Shown in pieces: positions 1 to 7,573 of a stretch of 41,951 bases of DNA. Every line of letters starts with the position of its first letter. Positions within the stretch are counted from its first letter, which is position 1. The stretch is taken from positions 1 through 41,951 of the forward strand of contig REEE01000187.1 of NCBI GenBank assembly GCA_007695245.1, read 5' to 3'. This DNA is from Candidatus Competibacteraceae bacterium (lineage in GTDB: Bacteria > Pseudomonadota > Gammaproteobacteria > Competibacterales > Competibacteraceae). Under the pieces are notes generated by a model that saw only the letters and a program-made list of their open reading frames with translations, had not been told where the DNA came from and searched no databases. A program made the translations under genes and the position numbers.

Positions 1-92
1 CTGGTATAACCACCCACGCCGGGATGGCTGGTATAACCACCCACGCCGGGATGGCTGGCATAACCACCCACGCCGGGATGGCTGGCATAACC
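1..92. repeat. 27-bp tandem repeat at the window edge
   Basis: A 27-bp unit occurs in two full copies (24-50, 51-77), flanked by a 23-base partial copy at 1-23 and a 15-base partial copy at 78-92. Copies differ by a single T/C change (ggtataacc against ggcataacc). The unit length is a multiple of three, so reading frames stay open on both strands. The plus strand reads MAGITTHAG repeated, the minus strand reads PGVGGYASH-like repeats. The array is cut by the left edge, so its full copy number is unknown. Confidence 0.9.
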
Positions 93-107
93 GACGACGT
101 TGAACCG

Positions 108-908
108 ATGAGTGAATTCGTTTACGAGGTTCTCGCGGAGCAGGTTCCGCGATACCCGAATCAATCGTTAATCATCCGAACCCGCGAACCGGCGCGATTA
201 CCGGCGGCGCTGGCGACCGAGGATCCCGAATCTATCGTCGGCGCGCGTCTGCTGTCCGTGGACGCTGATTCGGAACCGTTGCACGCCTGGGCGCTCGGAC
301 TACCGCTGGAATTGGTGATCGACGACCCAGCCACCGAATTTCCGCTGCTGTATCGCCACACCCATCTGCTCGAAAACCATCCGGTCCGGGTGGCGATTGC
401 GGTTCGGCCCGGATTCGCCAAGGCGGTTCGCTTGGCGGTCGCTCTGGATTTCGCGGTGCGCTTGGAAGTGGGACAACCCGAGCCGGCGCTGATCGAGGAA
501 CTGGCGGAGGTGCTGGGGTTCTATCTGCGTCAGCCGACTGTCGCCCAGCCCGTCGAGTTTTTTCACGGCACGCTGCTGGGTTTTTTCCACGAAGAGCCCG
601 CGCCGCTGTGGGTGGTGCTGGACGAAAATCCACAATACCAGCGTCAGGTCGACGACGATGGGACCGAGGATTTGCCGGGACGCCTGGCGGGAACCGGCAT
701 CGCGCTGGCCGCCGACGCCGGTCTGGATGAATGGATGGAACGAACGCTGGCAGCGGATGAGGAGTGCCAGCGCTGTGAGTTTCTTCAGAGTTGCGGCGGT
801 TATTTCAAATGGCCGCGTCGCGATTACGACTGCGCTGGGGTGAAACGGCTGTTCGGCGAGTTGCGGGACGCCGCCGCCGAGTTGCGCCAAGATCTTTCTC
901 AAGCCTGA
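108..908 (+). CDS. Uncharacterised protein with C-terminal SPASM-like cysteine cluster
   Basis: I do not recognise this protein (266 aa from the ATG at 108). The C-terminus, encoded around 765-833, carries a cysteine pattern C-x2-C-x5-C-G-G-x10-C. This resembles the second half of a SPASM/auxiliary iron-sulfur motif found in peptide-modifying radical SAM enzymes. No radical-SAM CxxxCxxC motif is present, so it is not a radical SAM enzyme itself. A metal-binding or Fe-S partner role is only an inference. In-frame ATGs at 24, 51 and 78 lie inside the tandem repeat and would add MAGITTHAG units. I prefer 108 because the sequence becomes non-repetitive there, but no start has a convincing ribosome-binding site. 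The next gene converges on it from the other strand. Confidence 0.6.
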   Translation: MSEFVYEVLAEQVPRYPNQSLIIRTREPARLPAALATEDPESIVGARLLSVDADSEPLHAWALGLPLELVIDDPATEFPLLYRHTHLLENHPVRVAIAVRPGFAKAVRLAVALDFAVRLEVGQPEPALIEELAEVLGFYLRQPTVAQPVEFFHGTLLGFFHEEPAPLWVVLDENPQYQRQVDDDGTEDLPGRLAGTGIALAADAGLDEWMERTLAADEECQRCEFLQSCGGYFKWPRRDYDCAGVKRLFGELRDAAAELRQDLSQA

Positions 909-949
909 ACGACTTTAGGCGATTTCCAGCAAAGACCTTAATCTACATC

Positions 950-1053
950 TCGTTCCCGCGCTCCAGCGTGGGAATGCTGTTCGGGCCGCTCCAGCGGCCC
1001 ATGATGCCGGAGCATCGCGATGGCCAAGGCTTCCACGCTGGAGCGTGGGAGCC
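950..1053. repeat. Nested palindromic repeat element
   Basis: Two outer arms (about 954-972 and 1032-1050) are inverted copies built on CGCTCCAGCGTGG, with about one mismatch, and each arm is itself a short palindrome. Between them lies a perfect 8-bp hairpin, GGGCCGCT-CC-AGCGGCCC, at 983-1000. The architecture resembles dispersed intergenic palindromic repeats of gammaproteobacteria. It sits between the convergent ends of two genes (908 and 1093), where it could also act as a bidirectional transcription barrier. That role is an inference. Confidence 0.75.
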
Positions 1054-1092
1054 AGGCCGGGTCATTTCATTTCTGGAATCGCCTTACCACCG

Positions 1093-1323
1093 TTATTGCT
1101 CCTGTCTCCGACCATAGATATTGCCCACCACGCCGCCGGCCGCGCCGCCGATGACCGCGCCGGTCCGGGGGTTGCCGCCGGCCAGCCCACCGATGACCGC
1201 GCCGCCGGCCGCGCCGATGGCCGCGCCGCTGAGGGTGCCTTGTTGCGTGGCCGTCATATCGGTGCAGCCCACGCTCAACGCGAGGGCGGGAATCGCCAAC
1301 AGATAACCAATGGTCTTCTTCAT
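1093..1323 (-). CDS. Small glycine-zipper lipoprotein
   Basis: This 76-aa protein starts with a lipoprotein signal: MKKT, a hydrophobic stretch, then the lipobox LSVGC with Cys20 as the predicted lipidation site. The mature part is dominated by a glycine zipper (GAAIGAAGGAVIGGLAGG and a second GAVIGGAAGG block) and ends in a short charged tail, GRRQEQ. This fits the outer-membrane glycine-zipper lipoproteins related to the 17-kDa antigen and YmgG/SlyB-type proteins, which are linked to envelope integrity. The exact role is unknown. The start is supported by GAGGTG shortly upstream of the ATG. Two other envelope-type genes follow the same strand upstream. Confidence 0.8.
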   Translation of the reverse strand: MKKTIGYLLAIPALALSVGCTDMTATQQGTLSGAAIGAAGGAVIGGLAGGNPRTGAVIGGAAGGVVGNIYGRRQEQ

Positions 1324-1358
1324 GATTCACCTCTTACTGAGCCTTGAATGCCGCCGGC

Positions 1359-1784
1359 CTATCGGGATTGAGCGCCGATCTTGGGTTCGACCAATTCAAA
1401 CCAGATCACTTCAATGACCGGCCGCCGTTGCAGGTCAGGGTTAGACTGATAGAAGGTATCCACGGTTTCCATAATCTGCCGCAAGGTCATGCCGTCCGTG
1501 GCTTTGACGAGATTAGGGACGGTGGTGCGGTACTCGGGATCAGGACCATGCAACTGGTATTCGACCAGCGCCAGATTCATGATGCCGAGCAGGTAGGCCA
1601 ATTTCTCCCGTTCCGTGGCGGTGGGCCAGTTCTCGCCATCGGGAAACGGCAGTTCTTCTTGCGCCGCTTCCACCGCTGTCGACCGGGCACCAGCGCCGGT
1701 GGTCTGGGCCACGGCCCAGACCGTCAGACCGGCGCTCAGACCGAGCGTCAACAGGAGGGTCGCAAGACGATGTTTGCTGGGCAT
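1359..1784 (-). CDS. Small exported protein of unknown function
   Basis: The 141-aa product has a typical Sec signal peptide. A basic start (MPSKHR) is followed by a leucine/alanine-rich core (LATLLLTLGLSAGLTVW) and a likely cleavage after AVA near residue 26. The remaining roughly 115 residues are soluble, contain no cysteine, and I cannot assign them to a family. The start is backed by an AAGGAG Shine-Dalgarno site 8 bases before the ATG. It lies 35 bases from the membrane-protein gene upstream on the same strand, so the two are probably cotranscribed. A periplasmic location is an inference from the signal sequence. Confidence 0.75.
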   Translation of the reverse strand: MPSKHRLATLLLTLGLSAGLTVWAVAQTTGAGARSTAVEAAQEELPFPDGENWPTATEREKLAYLLGIMNLALVEYQLHGPDPEYRTTVPNLVKATDGMTLRQIMETVDTFYQSNPDLQRRPVIEVIWFELVEPKIGAQSR

Positions 1785-1819
1785 AAGTTTTTCTCCTTAG
1801 GTTTTTTCGAGCGCGGTGG

Positions 1820-2425
1820 TTATTGGGTGGGAGACGGGTCGGTCTTGGACGATGTTGGGCGGCGGGTGTACCACCATTCCCAGACGAAGTAGAGGACGAT
1901 CACCCCGAGGCCGACCCAGATCAGCATGGGGGCGGCATTCGACAGCGCGACGTTGATCACGGCGGTTATGATCAGAAAGATGGCGACCACGCACAGGCGC
2001 CAGTCCAGGTAAACGCCCGCTAGAAACATGCTCAGAGTAATGATCAGCATGAGGACAAAACTGGCTTGCCGGTCGTCGAGGGCGTTGATGTAGGCCCCTC
2101 GTTCGGACGCGTAGAAAATCAGGAGGATCAGTAACAGCACCGCGCCCCAGTGCAGGATCTGGCGCAGGATCATCAGCGCCCGGGCTTTCAGGGTCGGCTC
2201 GACGTGAAACCACTCGGTGGCGATGCAGATCACCCCCAGCAGGGGAACGATCCATTGCCAGTACCAACGGCTGCCGGTCAGGTCGAACGTCGTGTAGATG
2301 GATCCGGCCCAGACCAGCACGACCATCACATAAAAACTGATGTCCTCGGGGCGAAATAGCCGCCGGAGCAGGCTGGACCGGGGCGAAACCGGCTGGGAGG
2401 GAGTCATCGGTTCGAGTTCGGGCAT
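1820..2425 (-). CDS. Multi-pass membrane protein of unknown function
   Basis: From the ATG at 2425 (MPELEPM) the product is 201 aa. After a cytoplasmic head of about 30 residues there are roughly five to six hydrophobic segments, including FYVMVVLVWAGSIY, IVPLLGVICIA, AVLLLILLIFYA, FVLMLIITLSMFLAGV and MLIWVGLGVIVLYFVW. The tail is hydrophilic. I see no catalytic motif and do not recognise the family. An upstream in-frame start at 2485 would add 20 residues, but the start at 2425 has an AAGGA site in front of it and is preferred. Its partner downstream is the small exported protein. Confidence 0.72.
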   Translation of the reverse strand: MPELEPMTPSQPVSPRSSLLRRLFRPEDISFYVMVVLVWAGSIYTTFDLTGSRWYWQWIVPLLGVICIATEWFHVEPTLKARALMILRQILHWGAVLLLILLIFYASERGAYINALDDRQASFVLMLIITLSMFLAGVYLDWRLCVVAIFLIITAVINVALSNAAPMLIWVGLGVIVLYFVWEWWYTRRPTSSKTDPSPTQ

Positions 2426-2535
2426 GACGGGGTTCCTTAGGCGGGATGGGTGTTGATGTTTGGAGTGGTGCGGCTGCTGGAGCACCCCCGACCGGCGAGA
2501 TTATCGACGTCGAACGAACTGAAATGCAAGTACTT

Positions 2536-3138
2536 TCAGGCCGTGCGTTGCTCCTGGAACATCGCCAGCAGAATGTCCAGGCGCTGCTGGGGTTCGGTCA
2601 TTTCCAGCAGCGCGTGACGGATGCGCGGGGGCAGGGGCAGCAGTTCGGTCAACCGGTTGCCGATCCAGGCGGCGTTGTCCCAATCGGGGGTCATGAAGCG
2701 GATGTAGGGCGATAATTCCTCGCGTTCCAGCAGTTCGCGCAGGACCCGAACCAGGGGTTTGTGGCTGGGCAGGGGCGGCAGCGGCGGATCATCCAGCAGC
2801 CAGAGCACCTGGCCGATCAGCAACTGGTCCGGTTGGACCCGGTGACCCACCACCCGCAGCCGTTGTATTCCCAAACAGGTGATGCCCAGCAGGCCGTCGT
2901 CCAACGGGTCGAAATCCACGATGCGCGCCAGGGTGCCGACCGGGTGGATGCTGTTCGGTTGTCCGCCCGCTTCCGCGCCTTCATGAATCGTCACCACCCC
3001 GAAGCCCCCATCGTTTTTCATGCAGCGGGTCACCATGTCCAGATAGCGGGTCTCGAAGATCCGCAACGGCAACACCCCGCCGGGGAACAGCATGGTATTC
3101 AGCGGGAACAGCGGCAATTCCTGAATGGCGGTGGCCAT
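2536..3138 (-). CDS. LON-substrate-binding-domain protein
   Basis: This 200-aa protein matches the stand-alone form of the Lon N-terminal (LAN/PUA-like) substrate-binding domain. It begins LPLFPLNTMLFPGGVLPLRI, followed by FETRYLDMV near residues 28-36, the hallmark start of the family. It has no AAA or peptidase domain and is about one quarter the size of Lon protease, so it cannot be a protease. Stand-alone members are common in proteobacteria, but their function is not established. It starts 6 bases after the ubiX stop and probably belongs to the mpl-ubiX transcript. Confidence 0.9.
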   Translation of the reverse strand: MATAIQELPLFPLNTMLFPGGVLPLRIFETRYLDMVTRCMKNDGGFGVVTIHEGAEAGGQPNSIHPVGTLARIVDFDPLDDGLLGITCLGIQRLRVVGHRVQPDQLLIGQVLWLLDDPPLPPLPSHKPLVRVLRELLEREELSPYIRFMTPDWDNAAWIGNRLTELLPLPPRIRHALLEMTEPQQRLDILLAMFQEQRTA

Positions 3139-3144
3139 GGCGTT

Positions 3145-3777
3145 TTACCTCGGGTCCGGTTTTTCGCCCCAGCGCGGCAGCAGGGCGTGGGAAATCTCCA
3201 ACTGATCGAGAATTCTGGCCACGATGAAATCCACCAGTTCCGCCGCCGTGGTCGGCCGGTAGTAGAAACCGGGATTGGTCGGGAGCAGGATTGCGCCGGC
3301 GCGGGCCAGCCGCAACATGTTTTCCAGATGAATGACCGACAGCGGGGTCTCCCGCACGGCCAGGATCAGCTTGCGCCCCTCTTTGAGCGTCACGTCGGCG
3401 GCCCGTTCCAGCAGGTTGTCGCTGTTGCCGTTGGCGATGGCGGCGAGCGCGCCGGTGGTGCAGGGACAGACCACCATCGCCTGGGCCAGCGCGGAGCCGC
3501 TGGCCGGCGGGGCGGTCCATTCGTCCTGCCCAAACACCCGCAACTGCTCGGGCGCGCAGCGGTAATGCTCGCTCAGCACCCGCTGGATGTCGCGCGGCCG
3601 GCCGGGCAACCGCAGGTCGGTTTCCATGTGGATGACGATCTGCGCCGCTTTCGAGATCAGCAGTTGCACCGGACGGCCCGCCTCCAGCAGGCATTGCAGC
3701 AGGCGCAGACCGTAATCGACGCCGGACGCGCCGGTCATGCCGAGGATGATGGGGCGGATGGCGGGCGGTTCAACCAT
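3145..3777 (-). CDS. ubiX: Flavin prenyltransferase UbiX
   Basis: UbiX joins a dimethylallyl group to FMN to make prenylated FMN, the cofactor of the UbiD decarboxylase in ubiquinone synthesis. The 210-aa product shows the flavoprotein signature GMTGASG at residues 13-19, PCTTGALAAIANG near 105-117, and RETPLS at 142-147, which binds the prenyl phosphate in the family. Its length is typical. Its start overlaps the mpl stop by 8 bases, pointing to coupled translation. The ubiX-mpl pairing is known from other proteobacteria. UbiD itself is not in this window. Confidence 0.95.
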   Translation of the reverse strand: MVEPPAIRPIILGMTGASGVDYGLRLLQCLLEAGRPVQLLISKAAQIVIHMETDLRLPGRPRDIQRVLSEHYRCAPEQLRVFGQDEWTAPPASGSALAQAMVVCPCTTGALAAIANGNSDNLLERAADVTLKEGRKLILAVRETPLSVIHLENMLRLARAGAILLPTNPGFYYRPTTAAELVDFIVARILDQLEISHALLPRWGEKPDPR

Positions 3778-5137
3778 TGACGGCGTCCGTTTGCAGGCCT
3801 GCCAGCAACCGTTCGTGAATGCCGCCGAACCCGCCGTTGCTCATGATCAACACCTGAGTCCCCGGCTTGACCTGGGCCTGAATGGCGGCCAGCGTTTCCC
3901 CCAATGAATGGCGCACTTGCCCGCGCGGACCGAGCGCCGCCGCGACCGCGCCGAGATTCCAGCCGAGATCGGGCGCCTGGTAGAGCACCACGGCGTCGGC
4001 CTCCGCCAGCGCCGGGGCCAGGCTGTCGGCGAACACGCCGAGCTTCATGGTGTTGGAACGCGGCTCCAGCACGGCGAGGATCGGCGCAGCGCCGACCCGG
4101 GCGCGCAATCCGGCCAGCGTGGTCGCAATCGCGGTGGGATGGTGGGCGAAATCGTCATAGACCGTCACGCCAGCGACCGTGCCGCGCGCTTCCAAGCGCC
4201 GCTTTACACCTTGGAAGCCGGATAAGGCTTTGATGGCGGCGGCGATGGGTGCGCCGGCCCGCCGAGCGGCGGCCAGGGCGGCCAGGGCGTTGTGGACGTT
4301 GTGCGTTCCCAACTGGGACCATTCCACCCGGCCCTGCCGTCCACCTTGGTAATACACGGCAAAAGCGCTTCCATCCGGCGCAATTTCCCGCGCTTCCCAG
4401 TCGCCGACGCCGAAGCGTTCCACCGGGGTCCAGCAGCCGGTCGCCAGCACCTCGGCCAGATTCGCATCGGTCCCGTTGGCGACGATCAGCCCGGAACCCG
4501 GCACGGTGCGCAGCAGGTGATGAAACTGGCGCTGGATGGCGGCCAGGTCGGGAAAGATGTCGGCGTGATCGAATTCGAGATTGTTCAGGATCAACGTGCG
4601 CGGACGGTAGTGAACGAACTTGGAGCGCTTGTCGAAAAAGGCGGTGTCGTACTCGTCGGCTTCCACCACGAAGAACGGCGCGCGGCCCAACCGCGCCGAG
4701 ACGCCAAAATTGGCCGGAATGCCGCCGATCAAAAAACCCGGTTCCAGGCCGGCATCCTCCAGAATCCAGGCCAGCAGGCTGCTGGTCGAGGTTTTGCCAT
4801 GGGTGCCAGCCACCGCCAGCACGTGGCGGCCGCGCAGCACGTAATCCGCCAGCCAGGCCGGTCCGGAGGTATACGGCAGCTCGCGGTCCAGCAGTTCCTC
4901 GACGATCGGCCGGCCCCGGCTCATGACGTTGCCGACCACCACCACGTCGGGCTGGAATTCGGTCAGTTGACCGGGGTCGTAGCCTTCCCGCAACGCAATG
5001 CCGGCCTCGGCCAGTTGGGTGCTCATCGGCGGATAAACCCCTGCGTCGCAGCCGGAGACGGTATGGCCCGCCGCCCGGGCCAGCAGGGCGACGCCGGCCA
5101 TGAAGGTGCCGCAGATCCCAAGAATGTGCAGGTGCAT
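3770..5137 (-). CDS. mpl: UDP-N-acetylmuramate:L-Ala-gamma-D-Glu-meso-DAP ligase
   Basis: Mpl recycles peptidoglycan by attaching the recovered tripeptide L-Ala-gamma-D-Glu-meso-DAP to UDP-MurNAc in the cytoplasm. The 455-aa product opens with MHLHILGICGTFMAG and carries the Mur-ligase P-loop GTHGKTSTS at 111-119. EADEYDTAFFDKRSKF at 159-174 separates Mpl from MurC. A longer reading frame reaches 5308, but the ATG at 5137 matches the conserved N-terminus and has GGAGGG about 9 bases upstream, so I use it. It is the only Mur-type ligase in the window outside the dcw cluster and lies divergent from it. Confidence 0.95.
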   Translation of the reverse strand: MHLHILGICGTFMAGVALLARAAGHTVSGCDAGVYPPMSTQLAEAGIALREGYDPGQLTEFQPDVVVVGNVMSRGRPIVEELLDRELPYTSGPAWLADYVLRGRHVLAVAGTHGKTSTSSLLAWILEDAGLEPGFLIGGIPANFGVSARLGRAPFFVVEADEYDTAFFDKRSKFVHYRPRTLILNNLEFDHADIFPDLAAIQRQFHHLLRTVPGSGLIVANGTDANLAEVLATGCWTPVERFGVGDWEAREIAPDGSAFAVYYQGGRQGRVEWSQLGTHNVHNALAALAAARRAGAPIAAAIKALSGFQGVKRRLEARGTVAGVTVYDDFAHHPTAIATTLAGLRARVGAAPILAVLEPRSNTMKLGVFADSLAPALAEADAVVLYQAPDLGWNLGAVAAALGPRGQVRHSLGETLAAIQAQVKPGTQVLIMSNGGFGGIHERLLAGLQTDAVNG

Positions 5138-5234
5138 GCGAAAACTCCCTCCGCGCGTTCCGGAAACGGATCGGGACGGTTCGAGGTTTGGGTTTGAGGG
5201 GTTTGGTGCGTGAGAGCCGTGGATTCGAGCGGAT

Positions 5235-5747
5235 TCAGCCGGTTTGTGGACCCAGCCAGCCCGCCAGGGTCCAGGACAGCAAGGTATAGCCGAGCGCGTA
5301 TGAAGCACCCGTCCAGATCGTGGTGTCGAGCGCGTGGCGCAGAATGTGGGCCACGATCGCGATGCTCCAGAACATCAGCCCTAACATGAGCAATGATGGC
5401 AGCACGGCATCGCCTCCCGGCCCTTGACGGACGATCCAATGCATCAACGGCAGCGCCAGCAGCGCGATCAGGGCACCGGCGCCGGTCAAGGCGGTCAGGG
5501 TTTGCTCGAACCGGCCGGGATGTCGGCTCAGCAGCAGGATCCAGTAGAGCAACCCGGCCAGCAACAGCAGATCCAACAGAATCTGCAAGAGCGCCACCGG
5601 CGCCGGCGCTCCCAGCAGCAACACGAGAAACCCGGACGTGCCGTAGGCCAGCAGGCAGAGTTTCATCAAGACCGCCGAAGCGGGTATGTCCTGTGGGCCC
5701 TTGCGAAACAGGCAGATGTCCAGAAACAGGTTGAACAGGGCGTGCAT
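5235..5747 (-). CDS. Small multi-pass membrane protein
   Basis: From the ATG at 5747 (MHALFNLFLDICLF) this is a 170-aa protein with about five hydrophobic segments: ASAVLMKLCLLAYGTSGFLV, ALLQILLDLLLLAGLLYWI, ALIALLALPLMHWIV, LPSLLMLGLMFWSIAIVAHI and ALGYTLLSWTLAGWL. No enzymatic motif is visible and I do not recognise the family. An upstream ATG at 5837 would add 30 residues that look unlike a membrane leader. Neither start has a strong Shine-Dalgarno site. It precedes mpl by 97 bases on the same strand and is divergent from mraZ. A role linked to the cell wall is only suggested by location. Confidence 0.65.
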   Translation of the reverse strand: MHALFNLFLDICLFRKGPQDIPASAVLMKLCLLAYGTSGFLVLLLGAPAPVALLQILLDLLLLAGLLYWILLLSRHPGRFEQTLTALTGAGALIALLALPLMHWIVRQGPGGDAVLPSLLMLGLMFWSIAIVAHILRHALDTTIWTGASYALGYTLLSWTLAGWLGPQTG

Positions 5748-6010
5748 GGGTTCAATGAAGGGTGGTGGAAGCAGTGAATCGACCGCCGGTCGGCTGGATT
5801 TCGCGAAGAAAACCTCGCCGGGATCGCGATGGCGCATGATGACAGATGACGGGTTATGGCTGAAGCCTTATCAATTCAAGGTAACTGCTTGCCAAGACTT
5901 TAACAAGCCAGAACAACCCACAAGGCGCGCCCCGCGGATTCCGCGCGCCTGTCCGGGATGATCGCTGGCGCTTCAAGCCAGACTTTTAATGGACCGACAA
6001 TCGGCACCCT

Positions 6011-6065
6011 GCGATATAACTTTCTTTAACTTAATGTATTTTAATATTTTTTTAATAATTCTATC
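6011..6065. promoter_or_regulatory. AT-rich tract upstream of the mraZ promoter
   Basis: About 55 bases are very AT-rich in an otherwise strongly GC-rich window, including a TTTTAATATTTTTTTAATAA run near 6039-6058. It ends about 13 bases before the -35 box of the mraZ promoter. Its position suits an upstream activating (UP) element or a site for an AT-preferring nucleoid protein, with the promoter-proximal end slightly farther than the classical UP region. Function is inferred. Confidence 0.5.
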
Positions 6066-6077
6066 TCGTGCTCTTCC

Positions 6078-6107
6078 TTGACAAGGACAAGTTGACCTTC
6101 CTATAGT
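6078..6107 (+). promoter_or_regulatory. Sigma-70 promoter of the dcw cluster
   Basis: A consensus -35 box TTGACA at 6078-6083 is separated by 18 bases from TATAGT at 6102-6107 (five of six matches to TATAAT). Transcription would start near 6114, about 60 bases before the mraZ GTG. It corresponds in position to the Pmra promoter of other gammaproteobacteria. Confidence 0.82.
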
Positions 6108-6110
6108 AAG

Positions 6111-6145
6111 TGGGGCAAAGTGGGACAAAGTGGGACGCGGGGGCG
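6111..6145 (+). promoter_or_regulatory. MraZ-binding TGGGN box array
   Basis: TGGGG (6111-6115), TGGGA (6121-6125) and TGGGA (6131-6135) recur exactly every 10 bases with 5-base spacers (caaag, caaag). A degenerate G-rich fourth repeat lies near 6141. This is the known operator architecture for MraZ, which represses its own operon. The boxes overlap the predicted transcription start, so a bound MraZ would block initiation. Confidence 0.88.
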
Positions 6146-6174
6146 GCCCGGTGCTCAATTAAGGTAAATAAACA

Positions 6175-6630
6175 GTGTTCCGGGGTATCAGTTCGCTCGC
6201 GCTGGATAGCAAGGGTCGCTTGGCGATGCCAGCCAAATACCGTCAGCCCCTGTGGGACGCCTGTGAAGGCCAGTTGGTCCTGACGATCGACCGCGACCGG
6301 TGCCTGTTGCTCTACCCCTTACCGATTTGGGAAACCGTCGAACGCCAACTCATCCAGCTGTCCAGCACCAACCAACGCGCTCGGACCCTGAAACGGCTGT
6401 TGCTGGGGCACGCCGAGGAGTGCGGACTGGACGCCAGCGGCCGTATTCGGTTGCCGGTGCCGCTACGAGAGTTTGCACGTCTGGAGAAGCGCGTGGTGCT
6501 GGTGGGACAGGGGAACAAATTCGAAATCTGGAACGAGTCGGACTGGCAGACCTGGCGCGATGCGCGGTTGGCCGGCGACGAGGCCGACGACGGCGAATCC
6601 TTGCCCGACCTGGATGCGCTGGCGTTTTGA
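6175..6630 (+). CDS. mraZ: Transcriptional regulator MraZ
   Basis: MraZ is the first gene of the dcw cluster and encodes a DNA-binding ring-forming repressor of the operon. The 151-aa product has two SpoVT/AbrB-like halves, each with the signature loop: DSKGRLAMP at 11-19 and DASGRIRLP at 86-94. The start is GTG, with AAGG about 10 bases upstream, and the first residues FRGISSLALDSKGR fit the family exactly. Its operator array lies 30-65 bases upstream. rsmH begins 1 base after the stop, so the two are tightly coupled. Confidence 0.97.
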   Translation: MFRGISSLALDSKGRLAMPAKYRQPLWDACEGQLVLTIDRDRCLLLYPLPIWETVERQLIQLSSTNQRARTLKRLLLGHAEECGLDASGRIRLPVPLREFARLEKRVVLVGQGNKFEIWNESDWQTWRDARLAGDEADDGESLPDLDALAF

Positions 6631-6631
6631 A

Positions 6632-7573
6632 ATGATGATCGCTGGCGCGTCACTGCATCGCCCGGTGTTGCTGGCCGAGGCGCTGACCGCGTTGGCCGTG
6701 CGTCCGGCGGGTCGCTACGCGGACGCCACCTTCGGTCGGGGCGGCCATGCGGGGGCGCTGCTGGCGGCGCTGGGACCGGCGGGACGGTTGCTGGCTCTGG
6801 ACCGGGATCCGGAAGCCCGCCAGTGGGCGGCGGCGCGGTTTGGGAGCGATGCTCGATTAACCTTTATTCAGGGGGCGTTCAGCCAATTGGCCGAGAGTGT
6901 CTCCGCGCATGGGTTGAGCGGTCGTCTGGATGGAATTCTGTTCGACCTGGGGGTGTCCTCGCCGCAACTGGCCGATCCGGCGCGCGGGTTCAGCTTCAGT
7001 CAGGACGGGCCGCTGGACATGCGGATGGACCCGACCACGGGTGAAAGCGCCGCGGTCTGGCTGAATCGAGTCACGGAAACGGAATTGGCCCGAGTGTTGG
7101 CGGAATTCGGCGAGGAACGGTTTTATCGACGGGTGGCCCGGGCCATCGTCGCGGCGCGCCAGCAGACGCCGATCGCCACCACGGCGCGGCTGGCGCACAT
7201 CATCGCGAAGGCCGTACCCACGCGCGAGCCCGGCAAGCATCCCGCCACCCGCGCGTTTCAGGCCATCCGCATCGCGGTGAATGATGAATTGGGCGAATTG
7301 CGAGCCGTCTTGCCGCAGGCGGTGCGGATGCTGGCGCCGGGCGGCCGGTTGGTGGTGATCAGTTTTCACTCGCTGGAGGATCGCGTGGTTAAACGCTTCA
7401 TGCACGAACAGGCGCGGGGCCGGGAACTTCCGCTGGATTTGCCGGTGACCGGCGCGCCGGAGGGGAGGACCCTGCGCCTCATCGGCCGGCAGCTACGTCC
7501 CGACGCCGCGGAAATCGCCGCGAATCCCCGTGCGCGCAGCGCGGTGTTGAGAGTCGCGGAACGTTTGTCGTGA
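6632..7573 (+). CDS. rsmH: 16S rRNA (cytosine-1402-N4)-methyltransferase RsmH
   Basis: RsmH (MraW) uses S-adenosylmethionine to methylate N4 of C1402 in 16S rRNA in the decoding centre. The 313-aa product has the SAM-binding motif DATFGRGGHAGALL at 31-44, LALDRDP next in the Rossmann fold, DGILFDLGVSSPQL in the middle, and FHSLEDRVVKRF near the end. Its length is typical. The frame is open well upstream inside mraZ, but the ATG pair at 6632/6635 right after the mraZ stop matches the usual N-terminus (HRPVLLAEAL). The stop overlaps the ftsL GTG by 4 bases. Confidence 0.97.
   Translation: MMIAGASLHRPVLLAEALTALAVRPAGRYADATFGRGGHAGALLAALGPAGRLLALDRDPEARQWAAARFGSDARLTFIQGAFSQLAESVSAHGLSGRLDGILFDLGVSSPQLADPARGFSFSQDGPLDMRMDPTTGESAAVWLNRVTETELARVLAEFGEERFYRRVARAIVAARQQTPIATTARLAHIIAKAVPTREPGKHPATRAFQAIRIAVNDELGELRAVLPQAVRMLAPGGRLVVISFHSLEDRVVKRFMHEQARGRELPLDLPVTGAPEGRTLRLIGRQLRPDAAEIAANPRARSAVLRVAERLS

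Noticed and set aside
1-92. CRISPR-like array at the left edge
   Set aside because: The units are directly adjacent with no unique spacers, so this is a tandem repeat.
2761-3780. 339-codon plus-strand frame across the LON-domain gene and ubiX
   Set aside because: It is composed of Q/H/R-rich antisense sequence without a family match and overlaps two clear genes.
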